A DNA stretch of 64,000 bases from assembly GCA_034231615.1 (NCBI GenBank), contig CM067298.1, forward strand, positions 20,093,478 to 20,157,477. Reading direction: 5' to 3'. The position numbers and the translations under genes were made by a program. This document shows positions 45,905 to 58,405 of the stretch, piece by piece. Below the pieces are notes generated by a model. It did no database searches and was not told the origin of the DNA. It worked only from the letters and a program-made list of their open reading frames with translations. Within the stretch, counting starts at the first letter, position 1. Each line of letters begins with the position of its first letter. The stretch comes from Meghimatium bilineatum. Its lineage: Eukaryota > Mollusca > Gastropoda > Stylommatophora > Philomycidae.

Positions 45905-46760
45905 TTCTTCTTCTTTCGTTCACTTGAAACATGTCACAATGTAATTATGTCTCCTTAATAAAACTCACTGTCTTTTGTAGTTCATACAGTGTCCCATAGA
46001 GCTTTTATTCCAGTGTTGTTTCTTCTGGTCAATATGTCTGCTTCAGCGTTTCATACTCAGAACAATCTTGAAGTATATGCTTGGTACTCTGTGCTGCCTA
46101 CCCACATGTGCACATGGCCGTGTTGCCAATCTTGAACTTTGTGTACATGTGACTGCGGAGTCGGTTGTGTCCTGTTCTGAGGTGTAGAATTATAACTTGT
46201 TCTGTTCTATTCATAATGTGATAGTCATCTTGTGTTGGTGTTTGTAGCTATCTTATTGACATAATCATCTGTTTTTTTCTGATGGTAGGTGATTGGTACA
46301 TCTGGTTGGTCTTCGGCAGCACCTACCTTAGCCAGTTGGTTGCTTTTTCATTTCCTGGTATTCCACAGTGAAAGGGTATCCACTGGATAGTTACCCTAAA
46401 CTGGTAGGACAGTTCATTAAGTAGTTTTTGCAAGTCTGTTAGTTTTCCAGACTGAAGAGCTTGAAGCACTGACCTTGCATCTGTCAGGAATACTATTGGC
46501 TGTGGGCCAGGATTGGATTTCAGCAGTGTGTCAGTTGCTACCCTAATTGCCTGGATTTCTGCATCATAATTATTGCATAATTTTTCTGTCGGTGTTCTGA
46601 TTGTATCTCTAGGCTTGTGTGGATATTATATATATATACACCTGCACCTCCATTCCTCACAGCATTCTGTGCTCATCCATCTGTGTATACTCTGACCCAT
46701 ATGTCTTGTGGATATTCAACATCCAGGAAACCGAGAGTGACTGTCCTTCGCTGCATACTG
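45905..46760 (-). mobile_element. RNase H-type LINE, second family
   Basis: The minus strand reads WVRVYTDG..AQNAVRNGGAGV (RNase H start, with a stop), IVFLTDARSVLQALQSGKL, VTIQWIPFHCGIPGNEKA and, near the 3' end, a CxCG...HIL zinc-knuckle-like block. It ends in a GAA repeat at 45905. The plus-strand copy at 47535 covers its last part. Confidence 0.85.
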
Positions 46761-47340
46761 TATTCGAAGTCTATATGTCTATCTCTTTATATATCGATAT
46801 GCATATATGCAGATATCTCTTTTCTCTCTATCTGTACGTCAGTATATTTGTCTACCAGCATATTTATATACATTTCCACATAATATGTTGGTCCAACAAT
46901 GTGTCCGTCTTTCCATCTATTTACTTGTCTATTTGTTCTTCTGTATATTCATATATCCACTGTTACATCCAATCGCCAGTCCACATGCTCCTCCGTAAGT
47001 GTGCCTGTTTCTCCGTCTATCTATCTATTTGTTCGATAGTCAGTATTTGAACGTGTTCAACTAGGTGTCTGCCTGTCTTATCTGTTTCTCCTTCTATCTA
47101 TCTATTTGTTCGATAGTCAGTATTTGAACGTGTTCAACTAGGTGTCTGCCTGTCTTAACTCCTTATATAAATATCCACGCACCTCCCCAACTATGAACTG
47201 TACATACATAAGTATTGTCATACATATCTAGCTTGTTATCAATGTACCACCTAGTGATATTTGTCTCTCCGTCCGTTCAACTGTTTTTCAAGTTTCTGTA
47301 TGTCTATTTATTTATTTACTAATCTATATTTCATGCTACC
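46620..47340. repeat. Decayed TATC/TCTG-rich low-complexity region
   Basis: Imperfect TATCTATC, CTGTCTGT and TATATA runs, including a 63-bp tandem duplication (47025-47160). The long plus-strand frames here (46617-47050) are low-complexity artefacts. Confidence 0.75.
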
Positions 47341-47389
47341 AGTCTATCTGCCTACTTATATACCCATATATTCTTACATACAATTGTGT

Positions 47390-47500
47390 GTGTCGGGCCA
47401 TTAGCGCAAATACAATTATAGCAAAACGCATTTCCATTCTATGTATTACATTCTGCTTGAGATCTTGCACGACCATTGTCCTGCTGCAAGAGAGATCTGC
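47390..47500 (+). repeat. Interspersed short repeat, family F
   Basis: Contains GTGTCGGGCCATTAGCGCAA and ACCATTGTCCTGCTGCAAGA. Confidence 0.6.
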
Positions 47501-47534
47501 TAGATATTTTGATAACGAATTCATTCCACAGATA

Positions 47535-47870
47535 TAGGCATGTTTCAACAAGTTATAATTCTACGTCTCAGAACAGGACACAACCGACTCCGCAGTCACA
47601 TGTATACAAAGTTCAAGATTGGCAACACGGCGATGTGTACATGTGGACAGGCAGCACAGAGTGCCAAACATATACTTCAAGAGTGTTCTGAGCATGAAAC
47701 GCTGAGGCAGACATATTGGCCAGAGGAAACAACACTGGAATCAAAGCTCTATGGGACACTGTATGAACTACAAAAGACAGTGAGTTTTATTAAGGAGACA
47801 GAATTACAGATATAGACATGTTTCAAGTGAACGAAAGAAGAAGAAGAAGAAGTGAACGAAAGAAGAAGAA
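47535..47870 (+). pseudogene. RNase H-type LINE 3' end, second copy
   Basis: Reads RLRTGHNRLRSHMYTKFKIG, CTCGQAAQSAKHILQECSEH and ETLRQTYWPEETTLE to a stop, followed by AAGTGAACG and a GAA repeat (duplicated). It is the inverted counterpart of 45905-46230. Confidence 0.85.
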
Positions 47871-48254
47871 GAATAACGAATGTCAAAAAATATTATCGTA
47901 TGTCTTTCTTCTTCTATGTCTGTTTGTATGTCCAATATATCTGTGTAGTTTAATCTAATATAAGTAAATGAATCTGTTATGAAATCGATTTGATCCTGCC
48001 TGATGGATCTTACAAGAAATCTAATTTTGTCAACAAAGAAAGAGAAGCTGCGACACAAACACGGCAAGACTCACTTGACGTTGTCTAAATTAATTTTGCC
48101 TGGACGCATTTAGAATATTGCTGGACTTAACTGGACATCACATCCTTTTATTGATCGTTAGTCCATCAGTCTGAACAATATTCCTATCTCTGTATTGTAT
48201 AGGACAAATCTTGATGTCTTAGACTTATTGTTCTAACATTAGATTGATAAACAA

Positions 48255-48630
48255 AAATAGGTAGATTTGTTACCAAAATAAAATATAAAACAACATAACA
48301 ACGAGATACAGAGACAGACGACGTTTCGACTAAAAAGCCTTCATTAGGTCAAACGAAAGACAACAGTACAACGAATATTACAAGGAGACAAACACGGTTA
48401 TGATAGGGAGGAAAGAAAAGGAGAGATAGTGAATAGATAGCGGAGGAAGCAAAGATGGAGCAGCATAGCAGGGAGGAAGAGGATGTGAGGAGAAGAAGTG
48501 AGGAGGGGAAAGTGCACAGAAGTAGGTGAGGAGCGAAAATAGATAAGGTATGGTAGCAAGTAAAATAAGATAAATAAGGATAAATTAAGATACTTACCTC
48601 AAAAGTGGCCACATGTAATGAGTATTAGCA
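48255..48630 (-). mobile_element. Penelope-like element 3' end, left arm of inverted repeat
   Basis: Mirror of 48945-49310 over ~370 bp. It contains, on the minus strand, TAATGAAGGCTTTTTAGTCG followed by AAAC and a purine/pyrimidine-biased UTR. Confidence 0.8.
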
Positions 48631-48944
48631 TAAAATCAGTATGGGAGAGTAAAAGAAGATGGTACGAGAGATCAGATGAGAGAGAGAGAGAGATGGAGAG
48701 AAAGAAGCCAATTTTGTAAGAACAGACGAGAAAAGGAAAAAAGAAGAAACAAAAAAAGCATACATGAACAGTGGAGAGAAACTATTATATTCGTTTCAAA
48801 TCAAGCTCTGCTTAGACGCATCTCAGATAAGTTACGTTTTTACTTATTACCACTAATATGTTACTAACTTGCATATATCATCACTGTATTTTCTTTCCAC
48901 CATTATCTGTTCCTACTAATAGTTTTCTAATAGTTTCTAATAAT

Positions 48945-49310
48945 CATTGCATGTGACCACTTTTGAGATAAGTATCTTAATTTATCCGTGTTTATCTGAT
49001 TTTGACTTGCTACCACACCTTATCTATTTTCACTCCTCACCTACTTCTGTGCACTTTCCCCTCCTCACTTCTTCTCCTCACACCCTCTTACTCCCAGCTA
49101 TGCTGCTCCATCTTTGCGTCCTCCGCTATCTCTCCTTTTCTTTCCTCTCTATCATAACCATGTTTGTCTCAATGTAAGATTTGTTGTACTGTTGTCTTTA
49201 ATTTGTCCTGATGAAGGCTTTTTAGTCGAAACGTCGCCTGTCTCTGTATCTCGTTGTTAAATTGTATTATGTTTTATTTTGGTAACACATCTACCTATTT
49301 GTGTTTATCT
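48945..49310 (+). mobile_element. Penelope-like element 3' end, right arm of inverted repeat
   Basis: It carries CTGATGAAGGCTTTTTAGTC then GAAACGTCG at 49212-49240, matching the hammerhead layout CUGAUGA, stem II, GAAA reported from PLEs. The tail is TTTTGGTAACACATCTACC. Confidence 0.8.
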
Positions 49311-49721
49311 TGACATTTGCCCTGTGTTGCCCCAGTCACCTACATTATGTTTAGGGTTGTTACCTTACACTGGAACATTCATCCCGTAACATTAGATTGA
49401 CGTGGACTGGAAAGTCTAATTAAAAGTTATAAGTACGCTAGCATTTGATCGCAAAAATAAGAAGCAATCATTTGTAAAGAACAGACGACTTATTAAAGAC
49501 ATCATTAAAGTCAACAACACAAACAAAAATATCATGTTTCGGACTAGACAGGACGAAAAGGTCAGTCATTCTCACAGATTGATACATAGATTAATACCAT
49601 AACCCTTTTGATTATGCCCATATATGGAAACATATCCCGCATGATTGCGCTGAACATATCCTACATGATTGCCAAGCAAGTAGATAACGAGGGGGCGGCG
49701 GGGGTTGAGGGTGTTCTTCTT

Positions 49722-49900
49722 CACCTTCATTGTTCATTCTAAATCTCTTACTGGTTCTCTCTTGTAGCATATTAATAGTCTTACTAGATTTCCAGAAGGA
49801 TTTAGATCGGAGAATGGAAATGCATTGTGTCTCTGTTTTATTGGCTCCAATGTCCCAACGTATCCGTCTTCAGTGGTTGTGTTCAAACACTTCCCCATTA
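49722..49900 (-). repeat. Interspersed short repeat, family F
   Basis: Shares CTCTCTTGTAGCATATTAAT, CTTACTAGATTTCCAGAAGG and TCCAATGTCCCAACGTATC with the minus-strand copies at 7015 and 23980. Confidence 0.6.
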
Positions 49901-49904
49901 GCAA

Positions 49905-50470
49905 ATCCCAACATGACTTTTAGTGCTAGAAATTTAGCCAGCAGGTGGTTAACCTCTCCTCTCACCACGTCCGCAGAAAGATAACCAGCTTTCTCATGTT
50001 AAAGATGGGAATTACGCATAAATATGGATGAATGACGGTAGATTTTAGAAACTTCTTCCCTTCCCCCTCCGTTATTGAAGACATATCTACCGCCCTGGTG
50101 ATTGCACTACATTAAACCATTTGTGAGCTAAACACTGGCCAACAATGACAAACACTCTTACCAAAAAACAAACATTTGTTAGTTGAATGCTAATAAAAAA
50201 TGACACACCAGTAAAGAAAACTTTATGGGAGTCGTGAATAACTTTTAAATAGTGCAACATTTATCAAGAGAACTGGTGTTACTGTGTTGACAGCTCAGAT
50301 CTGCGAACGATAAGAAGAACAATATGTGCTCGTTGTTCTTTAATTTAAACATCAGACATTGTCTTTGATACTCAAAAGCTCTGATATAACCAAACCGAAC
50401 TCATAACCGCGGTTAAAATGGAACACACTTTATCATGGAAGATACTTAAAGTGTCTCTTGTTTTACTTTA
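49905..50470. other. No supported feature
   Basis: Unique sequence; no exon or repeat recognised. Confidence 0.4.
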
Positions 50471-50474
50471 GACG

Positions 50475-51085
50475 TCTGGTTGGTTGGTTGGTTGGTTGCT
50501 GATCCAGCGGTCCATGGGCTCATGTCCTTTGACCTAATGCCATCAGATGGCATTATATTGCTGGGAAGTCTGTGGATTTTCGGCCCACCCCGGGACAGAG
50601 CCAGAGAATAACTATCACACCTCCAGGAAGGTAGGTTTCAACCTATGCACTGCGCCTAGCCACTGTAGCCGAGATAGGGTTCACTGTGATCATTCCCCGC
50701 CACCATTTGACTACTGGTTATGCCGAACTTCTCTATACATGCAACCAATTGTTGAAGTCAAAAGGATTGTCACGTCCTGAGTCACTGTGCCTCTATGATG
50801 GACCTCAGCCATAGGAAAAAACAGTGATGTCAGTTTCCTCCTCCTTAGTGCTGCACAGTACATCTCTGGCTCCCTCCCAACCACAGAGGGTGCATACATA
50901 TATATTCAGGCAAACATGAAAAACATTTCAACAACAAAACAAAATCATAACTGTATAGATGACATGCCATGAAGCTTCTATAAGAAGATAACCTCAATAT
51001 AACGGCATGTCATCCACTAAGGTTTTCTGTTGCATGGATGATATGTCTAGTGGGCCATTGGTGAGACTCACAGACGCAACCACAT
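50475..51085 (-). mobile_element. Family E interspersed element with TTGG tail
   Basis: Begins with GGTTGGTTGGTTGGTTG then CTGATCCAGCGGTCCATGGG, and ends GTGGGCCATTGGTGAGACTC. Colinear with 34322-35030. In the reverse orientation the CCAA repeat would be a 3' tail. Confidence 0.75.
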
Positions 51086-51534
51086 GCATAACTTTCGACG
51101 TCTCATCGTGGAATTCCGTCACATGACATCGCCCAACGTGACGCAGGAAAATCATTAAAGATGCTTGAATTTCTAAGACGTATTAAATTTCAGAGGTACA
51201 GTGAAAACATGCTGAATGAAAGGACAGAACAATCACACAAATGACCAAGTACTATCATGCGTGTCCTGTAGGTGGTAGAGGATGTTATGCCAGGATTGGG
51301 CATTTCACTTATTTCCGCACACGGCAGAGAGATACAACAACACACTTTTGAAACTGTTGTCACCATCGTTTGCGGTGGATGACTCTTATCAGATACCATG
51401 TATGTGTATGGTTGATAATGTGTATTTATGTGACAAATTTTAGCAGAGTACAGTTTCGTTCTGCTATTTACTTGTTCCGTCAGTAATTCATTACCGTCTT
51501 GTACCATGGGTTTCAACATTTGGTTTTAGCATGT

Positions 51535-52265
51535 TAATTTTGTATGTTTTGGTATGTTGTTTTACCATGTTATTTTAACATGTGGATTCCTGCATGTTAT
51601 TTTAACATGTGGCTTCCAGCATGTTGTTTTAGCATGTGGCTTCCAGCATGTTGTTTTAGCATGTGGCTTCCAGCATGTTGTTTTTGATTGTGGCTTATGT
51701 TATTTTATCATTGGGCTTCCAGCGTGTTGTTTTATCATGTTTATCATGTTATTTTACCATGTTGTCTTAGCATTTTATTTTAACATGTTGTTTTAGCATT
51801 CATGAGCATGGTATTTTACCATGCTATTTTAGCATGTTGCTTTGGCATGTTTTGGAATGTTACTTTGCCGTGTAACTTTACCATGTTATTTTAATATGTG
51901 GCTTCCACATGTTGTTTTAGCATGTGGCTTCCAGCATGTTGTTTTATCATTGGGCTTCCAGCATGTTGTTTTAGCATGTTCATCATGTTATTTTCACCAT
52001 GTTTTCTGAACATTTTATTTTAGCATTTTGCTTTAGCATGTATTTGCTTGGTATTTTACCATGTTATTTTAGCATGCTTTTTATAATTCCATTTTAGCGT
52101 GCTGTTCCAGCATATGTGTTTAGCATGTTGCTTTAGCATATAATGTTTGAGCATGTTGTTTTATTATGTTATTTTATTATTTCTTTTTAGCATGTGGTTT
52201 AAGCAATTTGTTTCAGCATATTTTTGTATGACATTTTAGAATGATGTTTCATGTCAGCATGTTGT
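51535..52265. repeat. Degenerate GCATGTT-based repeat region
   Basis: Repeats of AGCATGTTGTTTTAGCATGT and GGCTTCCAGC with irregular spacing (27 bp where regular). It merges into the 38-bp array, which uses the same TTAGCATGTTGTT segment. Confidence 0.8.
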
Positions 52266-52270
52266 TTCAG

Positions 52271-53182
52271 TATGTTGCTATAAACCTACTATAACTGCTA
52301 TAGTTTAGCATGTTGTTATAAACCTACTATAACTGCTATAGTTTAGCATGTTGTTATAAACCTACTATAACTGCTATAGTTTAGCATGTTGTTATAAACC
52401 TACTATAACTGCTATAGTTTAGTATGTTGTTATAAACCTACTATAACTGCTATAGTTTAGCATGTTGTTATAAACCTACTATAACTGCTATAGTTTAGTA
52501 TGTTGTTATAAACCTACTATAACTGCTATAGTTTAGTATGTTGTTATAAACCTAATACAGTTGCTATAGTTTAGTATGTTGTTATAAACCTACTATAACT
52601 GCTATAGTTTAGCATGTTGTTATAAACCTACTATAACTGCTATAGTTTAGTATGTTGTTATAAACCTAATACAGTTGCTATAGTTTAGTATGTTGTTATA
52701 AACCTACTATAACTGCTATAGTTTAGCATGTTGTTATAAACCTACTATAACTGCTATAGTTTAGCATGTTGTTATAAACCTAATACAGTTGCTATAGTTT
52801 AGTATGTTGTTATAAACCTACTATAACTGCTATAGTTTAGCATGTTGTTATAAACCTACTATAACTGCTATAGTTTAGTATGTTGTTATAAACCTAATAC
52901 AGTTGCTATAGTTTAGTATGTTGTTATAAACCTACTATAACTGCTATAGTTTAGCATGTTGTTATAAACCTACTATAACTGCTATAGTTTAGCATGTTGT
53001 TATAAACCTACTATAACTGCTATAGTTTAGTATGTTGTTATAAACCTAATACAGTTGCTATAGTTTAGCATGTTGTTATAAACCTACTATAACTGCTATA
53101 GTTTAGCATGTTGTTATAAACCTACTATAACTGCTATAGTTTAGCATGTTGTTATAAACCTAATATAGCCGCTATAGTATTA
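52271..53182. repeat. 38-bp satellite, 24 units, higher-order structure
   Basis: The unit contains CATGTTGTTATAAACCTACT and ACTATAACTGCTATAGT. All 24 units keep exactly 38 bp. A variant with AATACAGTTGC (AATATAGCCGC in the last) occupies units 8, 11, 14, 17, 21 and 24, i.e. a mostly trimeric higher-order repeat. ACTATA/TATAGT forms a six-base inverted repeat in standard units. Confidence 0.95.
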
Positions 53183-53184
53183 GT

Positions 53185-53740
53185 GGTTAGTCTTCTGGCT
53201 TCCTAGTAGATTGGCTCACATTTCAATTTCTAGTTCAACCAAGTCTATAGTAAAGGGTACCATATCTCACAAAAAAATTTGAAAAATCAGATGTTATGAC
53301 GAATACATCGTTTATCTATTCATGGTATTCTCTACATGGTGTATCAAGAGACATCTCCAAATGCCACTATAAACTTGTTTGCACTAATGTGCTGATTGTC
53401 AAAGAATTACCACTATACGTCACAGTTGGTTTTATATAATTATTAAAAACTCTTTTCAGCTCAACTGACAAATATATATATTACATGAGAAATTCATCCT
53501 CTTGTTATATGTTGAATTTGTTTGAGGAATTATATATTTGATTTCTTTAATATATATTTTATTTGGTATTAAGTCACACACTTATTTTAGTATATTGACA
53601 GGCTATAGACTGATGCTGCATTTTACAGAATATTTGTTCTTTGATATTAACGTTAGTTTTTGCTATTCATATTAAACTCATATATTCATATATTCTTTTG
53701 CAATGATATTTATCAATTATTGTACTAGTATCTCATTTTC
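53185..53740. other. No supported feature
   Basis: AT-rich unique sequence. Confidence 0.45.
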
Positions 53741-53744
53741 AGCT

Positions 53745-53985
53745 ACCAGTATTGTTTTTCAAGCTCAGCTATCAAAATAGCCTCATTTTCAACTAACAGT
53801 GTTTAGCTTTCAGCTATCAATACTGTTTCTAATTTTTACCTATGAAAACAGTTATTTTCAGCTTTCAAAACTGTTTCTCATTTTTACCTATAAAAACAGT
53901 TATTTTCAACTTTCAAAACTGTTTCTCATTTTTACCTATCAAAACAGTCATTTTCAGATATCAAAACTGTTTCTCATTTTTAGCC
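53745..53985. repeat. 48-bp tandem repeat
   Basis: Four to five units with CTTTCAAAACTGTTTCTCAT and TTTTACCTATAAAAACAG. Confidence 0.85.
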
Positions 53986-54064
53986 TATTATTTACTAATG
54001 ATTATCTTCAAGAGAATAGATTTAATCACGATTATCTAGGTAAGAAAGGAATAAATATTTAATT

Positions 54065-55290
54065 TTTTTGTTCATGGTATACAGTAGCAGAAAAAATTCA
54101 TTTACAAAATATAAAACATTACTATCTCACCCATGCATTACCACGGAAGATTAGTCTACAGATTAAATGGATTAAGTTAGTTCTTCACAAAGGATGGTGG
54201 GTGATAATTTATCTCCAATTCTTCGTAAATCTTGCTATGATAATGTACGCTGATGGGTTTCTGTTAATTTCCGACCAATAATGATGTCATCTGATGTTTT
54301 CGCTCACTCTCAGAACACATTCAGAAAGTTTTAGGATAATTCAAGGGGAATAATCTGATGTTAAGATGGTGTTTCCTGAATCGTTTAAAGAGGGGAACAA
54401 AAATCAAGATTTCTAAAACGATCATTTGAGGGAGATCGATCGGGATAAAAGTTAATCTCGTCCGTGAAACGAATTACGTCACACATGGACAAAGTGGTCA
54501 GTCTCATAGTCAAAAGTAGTACAGGCGCAGTGATATTTCTGAAAACTATGTTATACAATTCCGGGCAAGTCTTTTCACTTGTTATTCAACAGCAAAATGG
54601 TACTATAACTTTCAGAATTAATCAAAAATAATATAGGAAACGTCACCAGAGCTACTGGGTGAATGGCCTGCCGCTGATCCTTTTTGTCTAGTTGTGAGGG
54701 AACACGCACTTCTCACGGAATATTGGGGGGGGGGGATGGGGGAGGTGGTGTGTGACAAGAAAATTAGAATATGACTTGTAGTACTAGGAATTTTACCTTA
54801 TTGATCCCTCCCCCATTAACCACTAGTCTGAAATATAACATTCTGAAAACAAAATTCTTTTGCAAGATGTGATGACATTCTTGAGATATACTTTTCTTGT
54901 GTTATATTATTAATACAAAACATATTATAACGTACGTGGCACCCTTGTTAGACTTTAAAGAGATTACAATATAAACAATAAGAAACATGACATAAACAGC
55001 AATGCTGAATAATTCCAGAGGAATGAGAAAAATATCTAAGATCTCGAATTCAGACAACGAAAAATATATAAAATCCACTTCGACGTAACGTTCACACAAC
55101 TTGTCTTAGAAAAGGTATAAAATCAGATGACAGGACAAGATTCCAGAGACCACGGTCTTTGACAGATCTGGTATCCCTAGCATTGACACTATTCTGATGC
55201 AGAGAGTCGTTGTGCTTGTCATCTGGTACTTACGTCAGATCATCGCCTGAAAATCATCTTTTGTTGATTCTACCATGGATATCAACAAAA
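54065..55290. other. No clear feature
   Basis: A G tract (54726-54735) and a GTGACGTAATTC-like block near 54470 may belong to a decayed MITE family 1 copy. No coding evidence. Confidence 0.35.
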
Positions 55291-55329
55291 TGTGCAATAA
55301 TTTTGAACATATATCGACAACATCTGTAA

Positions 55330-56165
55330 AATAATAAATATCAACGAAGAAGATAACATAAAAGACAAATTGAATGAACTACTCTTTGCAGACGATCAAG
55401 CACTAAAAGCGATATCAGATGAACAATTTAAAGAACATATGAACATAATCCACACAACATGTCAAAAATTCAACATGAAGATTAATATTGAAAAGACTTA
55501 AATAATGGCAATAGTAAAGAAAGAAAGAAATATCAATATCTTCATTGATGATAAACACCTTAAACAGGTAAATGAGTTCAGTTACTTAGGAAGCATTATA
55601 TCGAGTAAGGGGAAAACCAGTAAAGAAATACAAAATAGATGCAACAAAGATCCTAGGACAGATGATACGTATTTTCAAGAACACAAATGTAAACATAGAC
55701 ACTAAAGTTGCATTATACAAGACTATTATTATTCCATCACTATGCTATTCCATCACAGTGCCAAACATGGACAATGACAGCTCAAGACAAAAGAAAAAAT
55801 AGTAACAGCAGAAATGACATGTCTACGAAGAATACTCGGAGTGTCATTAAGAGATAGAATTAGAAACGATAACATTAGACAGATAACCAAAACAATACCA
55901 GTATTGGAACACATCAAATGAAAACAGATCAAGTGATTTCCACACACGCTTCCAGACTACCAACAGACAGAATGCCACAGATGGCCATGACACACAGACA
56001 TAACGGCTGTAAAGCCAGAGGTAGACCATGTAAAAGATGGATCACAGAAATCAAAGAAGCAACAGGAACAAGCTTACAAACAGCACACATGAAGGCCATC
56101 TCCAGATAACTCTTTCACCCCTGACGCCGTAAGACAAAAAGGGCCACAGCGTATAGATAGATAGG
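55330..56165 (+). mobile_element. LINE family G, RT 3' part
   Basis: Reads LNELLFADDQALKAISDEQF (catalytic FADD box, ~55375), FNMKINIEKT, a thumb segment VNEFSYLGSIISSKGKTSKE, TKVALYKTIIIPS, CLRRILGVSLRDRIR and RGRPCKRWITEIKEATG. It ends in GATAGATAG. The stop after EKT and several frameshifts make it inactive. Confidence 0.85.
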
Positions 56166-56174
56166 TAGATCGCC

Positions 56175-57690
56175 TGTAAAAGATACTTCTCTATGGTGAG
56201 TTGCAGAAGGGCATACGATCATAAGGTGGACAAAAGAATCGCTACAAGGACGCATTAATACTTTAGTGAAAGTCTTTGAAACAGACTAAGATACATGGAA
56301 GAGCTTGCACAAACTAGAGCTACATGGTAATCTACAGTTAAAAAAAAAAGGACAGCAGCATCTTGTGAAAAGAGAGGAGAAATGCAGCAGCTCAACAGCA
56401 GAGAGGTGCTAGAGTATCACGGGCAGAAATAAACCCGTTTACAGTGGTCATCCCATGCTCGAACTGTTCAAGGACATTTGTGGCACGAATATGGAATTAT
56501 TAGCGATTTACAAATTCATTACAAAATATATAATTCTAACTGAATTATGTGCATGTAACAAATGGTCATCATTACTTGTGATATGTAACCTCTAAAAATA
56601 TATACAATCCAATACGACGCAACGTATATAAATTTTTAAAAATTTATTTAATAATTACTTATTAAATATTTTAATATGAAAATATATACCATCTAAAAAT
56701 ATGTACTTTACACTACGACGCAACTTAAAAATATGTAACTTCTAAAAATAACGTTGATATGTTATCCTACTTAGGATGTAGCGATAAATCCATAAATTTT
56801 GTGACTGCAGTGATTTTCTAGACAATATAGATACGTTCAGTAGGTTGACATTGTTTTGGGAACGGTCAAAATGCACATCTGTTTGTGATGCGATTTGAAT
56901 CTGGTACATTAGTCTGTACGACTCTGCCACAGAGCCGAACATAAAGTACACGTGCCCGCACACACACACTGACACGCACACACACACAGACACACATCAA
57001 TGGCGTGAATTTTTAGAGTGGGGACGCAGAGGGACATTTTGTATAAGGTAGGTAGCTCTACCCCACATATATTTTACCCAATCTCAAACATGTATTTACG
57101 TCCCTAGTATAAAATATTAGCTAGTTAAAAAAACATACCTTATATAATCTTGTAATATCATTGAATCTGTTGACAGAAAAAACTTCAAGATATTATCCAG
57201 AACACATTAGTTATTTATTAACGTACTATTAGTCACTAAAAACACAAGCTCCGCCTACACCACAGAAAAAAAACAACACAGTACGATGTGGTCTTGAGGA
57301 CGTCACATTGGAAAAGATAGTGAATGTCCAGTTCTGGGAACTAATCATCGAAATTATGTCTAAGCGCATGATTGGTCTGGACAGTGTCTGAAAGAACTAG
57401 TGAATCGTTATTAGAAGATCAAAGGTCAGGTCCACACCAGGGAGTGAACTTTCCTCGTTTAAACAATATCCCACGCGGAATTGTTTTGGAAAACAAGGAT
57501 AATTATCATAACAAGAATGAACCTGCGATTATATTTCCATCACGCATAGAGTAAATAACTATCTGTGTGTGTCGCTACTTAAGCTGTTTAATCATGGGAG
57601 GGAAAACCGAATATTGTGGTATCCATTGACGCTATGCCACTGATATATATATATATATATATAATTTAGATCGTCTACACCATCCACCAT
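56175..57690. other. Mostly unannotatable
   Basis: Contains a CA microsatellite near 56960-56995 and a direct repeat of CTACGACGCAAC-type sequence (56610-56720). No exon supported. Confidence 0.4.
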
Positions 57691-57699
57691 GGCCCCCTG

Positions 57700-58110
57700 A
57701 TGATGATGAGTAGTAGTAGTAGTAATAGTGTAATAGTAATAAGTAATAGAAATAGTCATATTAGTAGTAATAGTAGTATTAATATTAGTAGTAATATTAG
57801 TAGTAATATTAGTAGTAATAGTAATAGTAGTTGTTATTGCCGTGGTTGCAGTAGCAACAACAGTAGTTGTAATAGTTTAATCATTGTACTAGCATTAGCT
57901 GCAGTAGTAGAAGTAATTGTTGCTTCAATAGTAGCAGTATTAGTAGTTGCAGAAGTAGTAGTAGCAACAGCAGTAGTATTAAAAGTAATAATTGCAGTAG
58001 TAGTAGTATTAGTAGTTGCATCATCCAGTAGTAGTAGTAGTCGTTGTTGTTGCTGTAGAAGTATTAGTGGCATCAGCAACAGTAGGTGTAGTATTGTAAT
58101 AGTCGTAGTA
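57700..58110. repeat. Decayed AGT/GTA trinucleotide repeat
   Basis: Long imperfect AGTAGTAGT and TAGTAATAG runs. The serine- and valine-rich plus frame and threonine-rich minus frame are artefacts. Confidence 0.9.
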
Positions 58111-58405
58111 ATAACAACAGGAGAAACAGTAATATCTGTGGTATTAGAGGAATAAACTATCATAGTGTTCATATTGAATATGCGAACATAAATAGATATT
58201 GTGACACGTAGAAACAACAGGAAAAAACACGACTGATGAAACCGATATTCACTGTGACACGTAGAAACAAGAGGGTAAAACTCAGGTATCTTTATATGTA
58301 TCCCACTCCTCTTCTTTATCTCATTTTCAGCAATCAGTATTGTGTTTCCAGTACAGCTACTAATACTACTAACACCATGAAGTCAGTAGTCGATAAGTAC
58401 TACTT

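Noticed and set aside
46617-47050. 143-residue plus-strand frame
   Set aside because: Low-complexity I/Y/S/C composition from decayed TATC and TCTG repeats, overlapping the end of an antisense LINE.
57700-58217. 151-residue serine/valine-rich and 127-residue threonine-rich frames
   Set aside because: Translation of a decayed AGT trinucleotide repeat.
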